Below are positions 15,732 through 23,937 of a stretch of 58,005 bases of DNA, piece by piece. Positions within the stretch are counted from its first letter, which is position 1. The number at the start of each line of letters is the position of its first letter. The notes below the pieces were generated by a model. That model was not told the DNA's origin. It saw only the letters and a program-made list of their open reading frames with translations, and did not search any database. A program made the translations under genes and the position numbers. The DNA is from Mogibacterium sp. Its GTDB lineage: Bacteria > Bacillota > Clostridia > Peptostreptococcales > Anaerovoracaceae. The stretch lies in contig JAFWHB010000020.1 of NCBI GenBank assembly GCA_017512145.1, positions 1 to 58,005 of the forward strand, read 5' to 3'.

Positions 15732-18728
15732 ATGAGGAGACTATTATCGGCAGTTCTCATATCGGCATTGATCGTATCGATGATACCTATGATAGGTGTA
15801 AAAATGGATAGTGGTAACAGCGGACTTGTCTATGCTGACACATTAATACCTATCGATGAGGCACATTTTCCTGATGCGGGATTTAGGGAATCTCTCATAA
15901 GTACATATGGCAGTCCTGTTGATCCAACAACAGTAACATGCCTATCCATAAATGAATACTATTATTCCGTTGAAAATTTGGACGGTATTCAGTATTTTAC
16001 TAATTTGGAAGAATTATATTGTACTTATAATAAACTTAGTAGTTTGGATGTAAGCCACAATCCTACTTTGGAGATTATAAATGTTTGTGGAAATAAACTA
16101 AGTTACTTGGATGTAAGCCACAATCCTGCTTTGAAGTCCTTAGGGTGTGAGTATAATAACCTAAGCAGTTTGGATGTAAGCCACAATCCTGCTTTGGAAG
16201 CCTTGACTTGTTTTGGAAATAATATTGGCAAGTTATACGCTGGCGAAAAACTTCCTGAAAGCTGCAGTTATGACGATGGTGTCGAAATCATATATGGCAG
16301 TGGAGGAGATAATCCCGCTTATGATAATAGAAGATACAAACTATACCCAACCTTCACAAAGTATCTGAAGCAAGAGGGCTTCGATGATGCTCCATCAATT
16401 AGAAATACTCTGCAGAACTGGATGAATCAGGATCAAAGCGGACCGATTCCGGGAATCATAAAGACTAACATTTCCGATGGTGCATCATGCTACACTTCGA
16501 AAAATTATGTTCCGCAGGGATTCTGTAAATTTGATTCATACTATCTTGTAACTGCCTATGAAAAACCTAAGAAAACCAAACAGTCAGTAATATATGTGCT
16601 CGACAGCAACTGGGACCTCAAGACGACTGTAAGCATCGGAAATTATGCCTTCCATAATGGCGGCATCGCATATGACTCCAGAGGTGATGGGGTATTGTGG
16701 TTCTGCGGAAATACAGAAGAAGATTACAAAGGAAAACCTTATGTCTGCGGATTGGATGCCGGAAAACTCAGGGAAGCGATATCGTCCGGGAATGAAATGG
16801 TTCATATCGATTCCTTCACTACAGGTAATGTGTATATAAACAATAAACCGTCATGTCTGGATTTCCATAACGGAAGACTTTGGGTAGGAACATGCGGCTC
16901 CTCCAACGGCTCAATCGTAGGATACAAGACTGATGGAATAAATCTTGATGCAAACAATGCAGTTCATGTCAAAAGTATAGAAAAGAAACTTAATGGCTTC
17001 ACCTTTGAAAATGATAGCACCTTATATACATCTTATTCATCCGGAAGGGACAGAAAGAAGTTTTCTAAAATAGATAGATACAATTTATCTGGCAGTTATT
17101 CGAAGGGCTCCAGCCTGAAAGCTGATAAGGTCTGCAGCATAGAAGTGCCTAGAATGAATGAGGAAATCATGATTTCAGACGGCTATCTGTACATCTTGTA
17201 CGAATCAGGGGCTGCAGCGTATAGTAATGCTTTCATCCGAACAGACAGAATCACGCCTCTGCCGACCTCACTCTGGTCAGGCGGTTCATTCAAGTCATCG
17301 GCCAAAATGCTGGGTGTGGAAAACAGCGATGGTTCATCCATCAATACAGGAGAACCACAGACGATCAGTTTCAGGTATAGTTCTTCAGAAGCTGTCAATG
17401 AGACCATGTGCGATCTGACATTCACACCGGAAGAGACAGGTCTGTATACCGTGTCCGTAAGTGATTTGAGTGGCAGTGATAATACTTTTGTTACGACTGA
17501 GGTAACAGATGAGGAGAACTATCTCGGAAATGCCTGCACAGCGGAATGTAGTTACCAGGAAGAAGATGAGTCCGGCCTGCCATTAGTATTCTATGACGGA
17601 TCATCATGTAATGTTTTACTTACAGGAGGTAAGACCTATACCATCAGTATGACAGCTAATGTTCAGGAAGCTGATGACGATGCAACATATGAAGATGAAG
17701 ACCCTGTAATAGAATACAGTGGAAGTTATAATCTGACTATAAGCGGGGAGACTGACCTCAGCACTGTGGTGCCTGAAACTGTAGAAGGAGAAGAGAATAC
17801 CGTAACTGTCAGCGAGGGAGATGCAGGATGCTTCTGTTTCACTCCGGAACAGTCGGGAACATACAGAATCGACCTGGGCAGCGATGGTACTCTTGGAGAC
17901 ATCATTATCCTTGAGGATATGAAGAATGAGGTAAGCTTTAACGGTGAACAGTGTGAACTTGAGGCCGGAAAGAAGTATTACTTTATAACTTCGTTGTCAG
18001 AAGGCGGTGATGCCGGAGCTAATGCAGAAATAAGCTTTGCTGCTTATAGGCTTGAGTCGGAACAAGTCGGAGCAAATGAGCCTGTCAAAGTGACGGGCGA
18101 TACTTCCATAGTCTATACTGCACCAAATGACGGTATTCAGATCATAAAGACCGAAGGAGGTACCGTAGAACAGATAACTGTGTTCGATCAGAATGGAGAC
18201 ATGATCGCATCAGGTGATGGAGATGTCCTGTTTGAATCAAGTAAGAATGATAGCTACAGGATAATGTGCACTGGATGTAATGGAGAGATTTCGGTCATCG
18301 TTTCAGCATATAAGGGAGATGAGCCGGATGATCCGACGCCAGTCGATCCTGCACCAGTCGGTCCTACGCCAACTCCAACTCCTGCACCTGCAGTCACACC
18401 AGCTGTAACTGCACCTGCTGAAATCCAGGATCTCCCTGCTGTAAAGATCTCCAAGCCAAAGGCTGCTAAGAGGGCTGTAACGGTCAAGTGGAAGAAGGTC
18501 AGCAAGAAGAATCAGAAGAAGATTGGCGGAATCGAGATACAGGTCGCAACTGACTCTGATTTCACCAACATTGTAAAGTCTACGACCGCTGGCAAGAAGA
18601 AGACCAGTAAGAAAATCAAAGGACTGAAATCCAAGCAGACCTACTGGGTACGCATCCGAGCATACAAGAATGCAGCAGACGGCAAACACGTATCCTCATG
18701 GAAGACCAAAAATTTTAGAGCCAAGTAG
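15732..18728 (+). CDS. Large secreted LRR / propeller-like / Fn3 surface protein
   Basis: 998 residues from ATG 15732, chosen over an upstream in-frame TTG (15714) because AGGAG (15720-15724) sits 7 nt before it and it gives a clean signal peptide (MRRLLSAVLISALIVSMIPMI). Order: residues ~75-170, 21-residue leucine-rich repeats of the type LDVSHNPALxxLxCxxN; ~195-510, a region with repeated strand blocks that looks beta-propeller-like; ~515-850, modules resembling pre-peptidase C-terminal domains (FTPEETGLYTVSV, FTPEQSGTYRIDL); a Pro/Thr linker; a final Lys-rich Fn3 module nearly the same as that at the window's left edge. No LPXTG motif. The 5' half is visibly AT-richer than its neighbours. 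Function unknown; adhesion or carbohydrate binding is a guess. Confidence 0.85.
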   Translation: MRRLLSAVLISALIVSMIPMIGVKMDSGNSGLVYADTLIPIDEAHFPDAGFRESLISTYGSPVDPTTVTCLSINEYYYSVENLDGIQYFTNLEELYCTYNKLSSLDVSHNPTLEIINVCGNKLSYLDVSHNPALKSLGCEYNNLSSLDVSHNPALEALTCFGNNIGKLYAGEKLPESCSYDDGVEIIYGSGGDNPAYDNRRYKLYPTFTKYLKQEGFDDAPSIRNTLQNWMNQDQSGPIPGIIKTNISDGASCYTSKNYVPQGFCKFDSYYLVTAYEKPKKTKQSVIYVLDSNWDLKTTVSIGNYAFHNGGIAYDSRGDGVLWFCGNTEEDYKGKPYVCGLDAGKLREAISSGNEMVHIDSFTTGNVYINNKPSCLDFHNGRLWVGTCGSSNGSIVGYKTDGINLDANNAVHVKSIEKKLNGFTFENDSTLYTSYSSGRDRKKFSKIDRYNLSGSYSKGSSLKADKVCSIEVPRMNEEIMISDGYLYILYESGAAAYSNAFIRTDRITPLPTSLWSGGSFKSSAKMLGVENSDGSSINTGEPQTISFRYSSSEAVNETMCDLTFTPEETGLYTVSVSDLSGSDNTFVTTEVTDEENYLGNACTAECSYQEEDESGLPLVFYDGSSCNVLLTGGKTYTISMTANVQEADDDATYEDEDPVIEYSGSYNLTISGETDLSTVVPETVEGEENTVTVSEGDAGCFCFTPEQSGTYRIDLGSDGTLGDIIILEDMKNEVSFNGEQCELEAGKKYYFITSLSEGGDAGANAEISFAAYRLESEQVGANEPVKVTGDTSIVYTAPNDGIQIIKTEGGTVEQITVFDQNGDMIASGDGDVLFESSKNDSYRIMCTGCNGEISVIVSAYKGDEPDDPTPVDPAPVGPTPTPTPAPAVTPAVTAPAEIQDLPAVKISKPKAAKRAVTVKWKKVSKKNQKKIGGIEIQVATDSDFTNIVKSTTAGKKKTSKKIKGLKSKQTYWVRIRAYKNAADGKHVSSWKTKNFRAK
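16041..16208 (+). repeat. 63-bp tandem DNA repeats encoding LRR units
   Basis: Three near-identical units at 63-bp spacing (the TTGG anchor falls at 16044, 16107 and 16170). Each carries TTGGATGTAAGCCACAATCC and encodes one 21-residue leucine-rich repeat. Such high DNA identity suggests recent copying and unit-number change by slippage or recombination. Confidence 0.75.
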
Positions 18729-18752
18729 TAAACAATAGGAATTTAACAGAAG

Positions 18753-18795
18753 GACCTGCGAAGCATATCATTAAATAGCTTCGCAGGTCTTTTTT
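18753..18795 (+). terminator. Terminator of the LRR/Fn3 surface-protein gene
   Basis: Perfect 12-bp stem GACCTGCGAAGC / GCTTCGCAGGTC (18753-18764, 18778-18789) then TTTTTT. The stem core resembles the terminator at 311-345. Confidence 0.9.
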
Positions 18796-18816
18796 CAGAT
18801 TGAACGAGTTTTTATT

Positions 18817-19185
18817 CTATTCTACTTCTTCTACTGGTGAGTCTGAGTTCTTGCGGATGCTTTCGATTCCGTTCAGGCAGCTCTTCTTAGCTTTGTAGCC
18901 TTCGCCGGTTGCGATGATCTGTCCGTTCTTGGCTTTGAGTCTGAAGCGGAATTCGCCGGCTTTGTCGACGTAGACTTCGAACTTAGGGTTCTTGCAGGTT
19001 TCATAACCTTCTGCGGTCTGATCTTCAACTGCGGCTGCAGGCGCGTTGGTCATGACACTCTTGATGCCATTCATGCATGCTGCCTTGGATGTGTAGACTT
19101 CTGAATTTGCGATGACCTCGCCGTTGGATGCTTTGAGGTCGAATTTGAATCCGGTGTTAGTTTTCTTAACAACATACTTGCCCAT
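18817..19185 (-). CDS. DUF1508 (YegP-like) tandem-repeat protein
   Basis: 122 residues holding two copies of the ~45-residue DUF1508 unit: GKYVVKKTNTGFKFDLKASNGEVIANSEVYTSKAACMNGI and, from ~68, FEVYVDKAGEFRFRLKAKNGQIIATGEGYKAKKSCLNGI. The unit is a small beta-rich fold found in YegP-like proteins; the biochemical role is not known. A GGGGAGG ribosome site precedes the ATG on the minus strand. It is convergent with the surface-protein gene, with the terminator at 18753-18795 between them. Confidence 0.85.
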   Translation of the reverse strand: MGKYVVKKTNTGFKFDLKASNGEVIANSEVYTSKAACMNGIKSVMTNAPAAAVEDQTAEGYETCKNPKFEVYVDKAGEFRFRLKAKNGQIIATGEGYKAKKSCLNGIESIRKNSDSPVEEVE

Positions 19186-19429
19186 TATCTCTACCTCCCC
19201 GTGAAAAAAGCTTGATCTTTGCAGTGACCTAATAATTACCCGTTAACCAAATTATAACACAATTAATCCACCTAATAGCAATCCTGATTGTGCTATGGGA
19301 ACAAATTGTGCTACTGTTACGAATGTCAATCTTGTTTGTCAAGACCTTTAAAAGAACTTGAAGATACTTGGTTGTATGTTATCCTATATACATATATATG
19401 AGCTGAGGGTGCTGATCAGGAGATAGTAT

Positions 19430-20332
19430 ATGGATAAGAAGAACCTCGATATAATTGGTGTACAGATCGACTTTGGTGCTGCGAGGAAGGGCGTAGCAAT
19501 GGGGCCGCTTGCGATCAGGTATGCGGGTCTCAAGCAGAACCTCAGAGGGCTTGGCTTCAATGTAATAGATAAGGGCGATATCATTCCGCCTGATGATGGA
19601 ATGAGTCTGCGTCACATGATCAACTTTGAACAGGTCAATGCTACGAACAAGAGATTGTATGAGGCGGTCAGGGCTACTCTTGACAAAGGTCATTTTCCAT
19701 TGGTCCTCGGGGGAGACCACAGCATAGCCGCGGGAAGTGTTTCCGCGGTGGCCAAGCATTACGAACCTGAAGGTGAGATCGGTATTATATGGATCGATGC
19801 TCACGGTGACTGGAATAATGAGAAGTCCACAATTAGCGGCAATATGCATGGTATGCCATTCTCCGCAGTCTGCGGATGGGGACCTGACAGCATGGTTGAC
19901 TTCGGACAGAAGCCTCATTTTGTCTCGACTGAGCACTGCGTTCAGATTGCGGGGCATGACTTTGACAAGGCTGAGGCAGCAAGAATGAAGGAAGCCGGTA
20001 TGCATGTATTCTCCATGACTGAGATTGACAGGAGAGGGATGCATGATGTAATGCAGGAGGCGATCAGAATTGCCGGAGAGGGAACGGTCGGCATCCATCT
20101 TAGCTTTGATGTTGATGCGATATCACCGGAGTTTGCGCCGGGCACAGGAACACCGGTTCCTGACGGGATAACAGCAAGGGAGGCTTTCCTTGCGGCCGAG
20201 ATGCTCGCGGACTCAGGCAAGCTCCTCAGCATGGATCTGGTAGAGGTCAACCCGATCCTTGATGAGAGGAACAAGACAGCGATAATGGCATCAGAGCTGA
20301 TACTTCTTGCGATGGGTAAGAAGGTCTACTGA
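19430..20332 (+). CDS. Arginase (ureohydrolase family)
   Basis: 300 residues, normal arginase length. Binuclear Mn-site motifs: GGDHS (about 94-98), DAHGDWN (about 124-130) and SFDVDAISPEFAPGTGTPVPDG (about 224-245), plus DLVEVNPILDERNKTA near the end. The N-terminal GVQIDFGAARKGVAMGPLAIR is arginase-like and favours L-arginine hydrolysis to ornithine and urea over agmatine. The DAH motif carries Gly where DAHADxN is more usual. Downstream is a terminator, so the gene is likely monocistronic; no other arginine-catabolism genes are near. Confidence 0.88.
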   Translation: MDKKNLDIIGVQIDFGAARKGVAMGPLAIRYAGLKQNLRGLGFNVIDKGDIIPPDDGMSLRHMINFEQVNATNKRLYEAVRATLDKGHFPLVLGGDHSIAAGSVSAVAKHYEPEGEIGIIWIDAHGDWNNEKSTISGNMHGMPFSAVCGWGPDSMVDFGQKPHFVSTEHCVQIAGHDFDKAEAARMKEAGMHVFSMTEIDRRGMHDVMQEAIRIAGEGTVGIHLSFDVDAISPEFAPGTGTPVPDGITAREAFLAAEMLADSGKLLSMDLVEVNPILDERNKTAIMASELILLAMGKKVY

Positions 20333-20370
20333 TACAGCAGGAATAACAGGGTAATTGAATTGCAGACTGG

Positions 20371-20412
20371 CAGCCGGGAAGCTCTTTGCAAAGCAATAAC
20401 CGGCTGTTTTCT
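20371..20412 (+). terminator. Terminator of the arginase gene
   Basis: Stem CAGCCGG / CCGGCTG (20371-20377, 20400-20406), with an inner CTTTGCAAAG palindrome in the loop, then TTTTCTT. Confidence 0.7.
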
Positions 20413-20481
20413 TGTCTGGATATACAGATACAGGACAAGTGAATCGGATTTGAGTGCACTAACTGTTCAAAATCACAAAGA

Positions 20482-20497
20482 ACACAATATATTGTGG
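20482..20497. promoter_or_regulatory. NrdR box 1
   Basis: ACACAATATATTGTGG with a 14-bp perfect dyad core. It matches the 16-bp consensus of the ribonucleotide-reductase repressor NrdR and lies upstream of nrdD, its expected target. Confidence 0.85.
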
Positions 20498-20533
20498 TCA
20501 AAATAAAAAAATTCAAAAAAACACAACAACATA

Positions 20534-20562
20534 TTGACATAACAAAAACTTGCTCATACAAT
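20534..20562 (+). promoter_or_regulatory. nrdD promoter
   Basis: TTGACA (20534-20539), 17-nt spacer, TACAAT (20557-20562): near-consensus. The -10 hexamer lies inside NrdR box 2, so bound NrdR would block RNA polymerase. The leader to ATG 20674 is about 105 nt. Confidence 0.85.
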
Positions 20563-20571
20563 ATATAGTGT
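20556..20571. promoter_or_regulatory. NrdR box 2, overlapping the -10 element
   Basis: ATACAATATATAGTGT, aligned position by position with box 1. Box starts are 74 bp apart, close to seven helical turns. Confidence 0.85.
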
Positions 20572-20673
20572 TCCGTCCTGGCGCATTTGTTACTGCGTCT
20601 TGCTTCGGAAGCTGAGAGGGTGAATAAGGCAGCGATGCCTACAGAAGATTAATAGAGAAGGAAGAACACAGAC

Positions 20674-22950
20674 ATGAAGACTATTATCAAGAGAGACGGC
20701 AAAGAAGTAAATTTCGATGAGTCTAAGATCTTCAACGCTATATATGCTGCTAATAAGGCAGTATCCGGCGAGAAGATGACAAGCATCGACTTCACCTACC
20801 TGACCAAGAAGGTCGTAGAACAGCTCGATGGAGAGACATGCACAGTAGAGCAGGTCCAGGACATCGTAGAGCAGATGCTCATCAAGTATGATTATGAGAA
20901 GACCGCTAAGGCATACATCCTGTACCGTGCAGAGCATGCCAAGATCAGAGAAGCAGAGTCAGACCTGATGAACATCTACAATGAGCTTACATACTCATAT
21001 TCCAAGGATGCAGACATCAAGAGAGAGAATGCTAACATCGACGGCGACACTTCCATGGGAACCATGCTCAAGTATGGATCAGAGGGCGCCAAGTATTTCG
21101 TAGATAACTATGTTCTTCCTAAAGATATAGCAAAGGCTCACATCAATGGAGATATCCATATCCATGATAAGGATTTCTACATGCTGACTGAGACTTGCTG
21201 CCAGATAGATCTTATCAAGCTGTTCAAGGACGGCTTCTGCACAGGCCACGGCTATCTCAGAGAGCCACAGTCGATCATGAGCTATGCTTCACTCGCATGC
21301 ATCGCTATTCAGGCTAACCAGAATGAGATGCACGGTGGACAGTCTGTTCCTAACTTTGACTATTCCATGGCTCCTGGTGTAGCAAGAACCTACATCAAGG
21401 AGTACTTCTCAGCACTCACAGAGATCATTGCAGCTAAGCTGGATGTTCCATATGCTGACGCTAAGGCAATCTCAGAGAAGATCAGAGATGAGGCTGCTAC
21501 ACCGACAATCAGCAACACCAAGACATTTGGTGAGGAGCTCGGCAAGTGGTATGACCAGGCTGACAATACATTCGGCATCGATAAGGACGTTCTGATCCAC
21601 TGCAATGAGCAGGCAGGAGAGGCTGCATGGGCAAGAACCGACAAGATGACCTATCAGGCTATGGAGGCTCTGATCCACAACCTCAACACAATGAACTCAA
21701 GAGCCGGAGCTCAGGTTCCATTCAGCTCAGTCAACTTCGGAACTGATACAACACCTGAGGGCCGCATGGTCAGCAAGAACTTCATCCTTGCTACAGAGGC
21801 AGGTCTCGGTAACGGCGAGACACCGATCTTCCCAGTATCGATCTTCAAGGTCAAGGAAGGCATCAACTTCAATGAGGGAGATCCTAACTACGATCTCTTC
21901 AAGCTTGCAATCAGATGCAGTGCTAAGAGACTGTTCCCTAACTTCAGCTTCCTCGACGCGCCATTCAACAAGAAGTTCTACAAGGAAGGCGATTACAATA
22001 CAGAGGTAGCTTACATGGGCTGCCGTACAAGAGTTATGGCTAACAACTACGACCCTAAGAAGGCTGTAGTTTGCGGAAGAGGTAACCTCTCCTTCACATC
22101 GATCAACCTGCCTAGACTCGGTATCGAGGCTAACAGAGACTTCGATGTATTCTACAAGAAGCTCGACGCAATGCTTGAGCTCGTATCAAGACAGCTCCTG
22201 CACAGATTCAGAATCCAGTGCTCCAAGAAGGGCCGCAACTATCCGTTCCTCATGGGTCAGGGAATCTGGATCGATTCAGACGAGCTCGGACCGGATGACA
22301 GCGTAGCAGAGGTTCTCAAGCACGGAACACTCTCAATCGGATTCATCGGACTTGCTGAGACAATGAAGGCTCTTACAGGCAAGCATCACGGTGAGAGCGA
22401 AGAAGTCCGCAAGAAGGCATTCGAAGTCATCAAGCACATGAGAGATTTCTGCGACAGGAAGAGCGTTGAGACAGGACTTAACTTCACACTCCTCGCAACA
22501 CCTGCAGAGGGACTCTCCGGAAGATTTGTCAAGATCGACAGAGAGAAGTACGGCAAGATCGAGGGCGTTACAGACAGGAATTACTACACTAACTCATTCC
22601 ATATTCCTGTATACTTTCCAATCGGAGCTTTCGAGAAGATCGCTATCGAGGCGCCATATCATGAGCTGACCAACGCAGGTCACATCAGCTATGTAGAGCT
22701 CGATGGAGATACAGCTAAGAATCCTGAGGCATTCGAATCTATCATCAGATTCATGAAGGAATCCGGTGTAGGATACGGTTCAGTCAACCATCCTGTAGAC
22801 AGAGACCCTGTCTGCGGATACACAGGTGTCATCGATGATGTCTGCCCACGCTGCGGAAGACGTGAGGGCGAGCCTGTAACTATCGAGAGACTGAACGAGC
22901 TCAGAATGAAGTACCCAAGTGTTCCGGTCCCATGCGACTGCACACATTAA
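20674..22950 (+). CDS. nrdD: Anaerobic (class III) ribonucleoside-triphosphate reductase, main subunit lacking the glycyl-radical domain
   Basis: 758 residues. It reduces ribonucleotides to deoxyribonucleotides in anaerobes by radical chemistry. An N-terminal ATP-cone allosteric domain (residues 1-95, IIKRDGKEVNFDESKI) is followed by the ten-strand barrel with NSRAGAQVPFSSVNFGTDT and VVCGRGNLSFTSINLPRLG. Near the C-terminus lies the zinc region DPVCGYTGVIDDVCPRCGRREGE (Cys714, Cys724, Cys727); a fourth Cys expected at residue 711 is Asp. The protein then ends MKYPSVPVPCDCTH without the RxxGY glycyl-radical motif, which is encoded by the separate ORF at 23023. Controlled by two NrdR boxes. Confidence 0.93.
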   Translation: MKTIIKRDGKEVNFDESKIFNAIYAANKAVSGEKMTSIDFTYLTKKVVEQLDGETCTVEQVQDIVEQMLIKYDYEKTAKAYILYRAEHAKIREAESDLMNIYNELTYSYSKDADIKRENANIDGDTSMGTMLKYGSEGAKYFVDNYVLPKDIAKAHINGDIHIHDKDFYMLTETCCQIDLIKLFKDGFCTGHGYLREPQSIMSYASLACIAIQANQNEMHGGQSVPNFDYSMAPGVARTYIKEYFSALTEIIAAKLDVPYADAKAISEKIRDEAATPTISNTKTFGEELGKWYDQADNTFGIDKDVLIHCNEQAGEAAWARTDKMTYQAMEALIHNLNTMNSRAGAQVPFSSVNFGTDTTPEGRMVSKNFILATEAGLGNGETPIFPVSIFKVKEGINFNEGDPNYDLFKLAIRCSAKRLFPNFSFLDAPFNKKFYKEGDYNTEVAYMGCRTRVMANNYDPKKAVVCGRGNLSFTSINLPRLGIEANRDFDVFYKKLDAMLELVSRQLLHRFRIQCSKKGRNYPFLMGQGIWIDSDELGPDDSVAEVLKHGTLSIGFIGLAETMKALTGKHHGESEEVRKKAFEVIKHMRDFCDRKSVETGLNFTLLATPAEGLSGRFVKIDREKYGKIEGVTDRNYYTNSFHIPVYFPIGAFEKIAIEAPYHELTNAGHISYVELDGDTAKNPEAFESIIRFMKESGVGYGSVNHPVDRDPVCGYTGVIDDVCPRCGRREGEPVTIERLNELRMKYPSVPVPCDCTH

Positions 22951-23022
22951 ATACATAGATAAATCTTCACAAATAAACTGGTAATGGATTATAATAATCG
23001 GTAGCGAATTGGAGGTAGAGCG

Positions 23023-23184
23023 ATGAATAACAAGGTTGTTAAGAATGTAAACGGACAGGTTGGTGAGGGTGTAGGATTCGAGAGAATCAGAAGAATCACA
23101 GGATATCTTGTAGGCACACTTGACAGATTCAATAACGGCAAGAGAGCTGAGGTTGAAGACAGAGTTAAGCACGGACTCAAGTAA
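23023..23184 (+). CDS. Stand-alone glycyl-radical domain of anaerobic ribonucleotide reductase
   Basis: 53 residues, shorter than most gene-finder cut-offs. The sequence FERIRRITGYLVGTLDRFN is the C-terminal glycyl-radical segment of class III NrdD, with the radical Gly27 in RITGYL, then KRAEVEDRVKHGLK, the normal NrdD end. It begins 72 nt after the nrdD stop with its own GGAGG site and ATG, so it is translated separately rather than being a frameshift tail. It should dock in the NrdD barrel to supply the radical, much as GrcA/YfiD does for pyruvate formate-lyase; that comparison is an inference. A terminator and nrdG follow. Confidence 0.92.
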   Translation: MNNKVVKNVNGQVGEGVGFERIRRITGYLVGTLDRFNNGKRAEVEDRVKHGLK

Positions 23185-23203
23185 TCTGGATGTCAGAATG
23201 AAG

Positions 23204-23239
23204 GTGTGGGCCGGCATCAGCTGCCCACACTATTTTTTT
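23204..23239 (+). terminator. Terminator between the glycyl-radical ORF and nrdG
   Basis: Perfect 8-bp stem GTGTGGGC / GCCCACAC (23204-23211, 23223-23230), 11-nt loop, then TATTTTTTT. It would lower nrdG expression relative to the two reductase parts unless nrdG has its own promoter. Confidence 0.85.
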
Positions 23240-23285
23240 AGCTGAGTAAGTGCAAAGTCATCTGGAAACATAGAAGGCAAGTGAT

Positions 23286-23828
23286 ATGGAATTTTTAGCA
23301 AACAGCAAGATAATAAGAGTATGCGGTGTAGAGCCTGAATCCATAGTGGATGGGCCCGGCTTCAGATATGTTCTCTTCGTGCAGGGCTGCCCGCACAGAT
23401 GCAAGGGCTGCCATAACCCGGAGTCACATGACCCTGAGGGCGGTTTTGACATGACAACAGGAGATGTCTTCAGGGAGATCCAGGAGAACAAGCACCTTAG
23501 AGGAGTAACTTTCTCGGGCGGCGAGCCGTTCGAGCAGGCGGAGGCTCTTGTAGAGCTCGCAAGAATGATCAAAGGAGCCGGTCTTTCGCTCATGTGCTAT
23601 TCAGGCTACACACTCGAAGAGCTCCAGGCCAGACACGATCCATGGACTGACGAGCTTCTCCTGATGACAGACATTCTTGTGGATGGAAGATTTGTCGAAT
23701 CCCAGCGTAATCTCACGCTCATCTACAGGGGCTCAGAGAACCAGCGCGTGATCGACATGAACAAGACCCGCGAAGCCGGCGAGGTAGTCCTGTACAAATC
23801 CGACTTCGATATAGACGTCATCATTTAA
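23286..23828 (+). CDS. nrdG: Anaerobic ribonucleotide reductase activating protein (radical SAM)
   Basis: 180 residues. The radical-SAM [4Fe-4S] motif CPHRCKGC (Cys35, Cys39, Cys42) and FSGGEPFEQ are clear, with the N-terminal ESIVDGPGFRYVLFVQG typical of glycyl-radical activases. It abstracts a hydrogen from the reductase glycine, here Gly27 of the separate 53-residue protein. AGGCAAGTGAT precedes the ATG. The gene sits behind a terminator in the nrdD locus. Confidence 0.94.
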   Translation: MEFLANSKIIRVCGVEPESIVDGPGFRYVLFVQGCPHRCKGCHNPESHDPEGGFDMTTGDVFREIQENKHLRGVTFSGGEPFEQAEALVELARMIKGAGLSLMCYSGYTLEELQARHDPWTDELLLMTDILVDGRFVESQRNLTLIYRGSENQRVIDMNKTREAGEVVLYKSDFDIDVII

Positions 23829-23883
23829 CCCCGGAAGCGAAGAAGTGGAATCCACTAATGCAGTGAAAATGAACTGAGTATAC

Positions 23884-23903
23884 AGGCAGCAAGCTGCCTT
23901 TCA
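23884..23903 (+). terminator. Weak hairpin after nrdG
   Basis: AGGCAGC-AA-GCTGCCT then TTTCAT: short stem, weak T-run. A second small palindrome AGTGGA-A-TCCACT lies at 23844-23856. Confidence 0.4.
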
Positions 23904-23937
23904 TAGCCTTTAATATCAGTTTATTAAACGAAGACAT

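Noticed and set aside
19288..19318. Two ATTGTGCTA words upstream of arginase
   Set aside because: Short, only two copies, no match to a known operator.
20611..20645. CTGAGAGGGTGA motif in the nrdD leader, reminiscent of a TPP riboswitch
   Set aside because: The other conserved TPP elements are missing, and the gene is not a thiamine gene; chance similarity.
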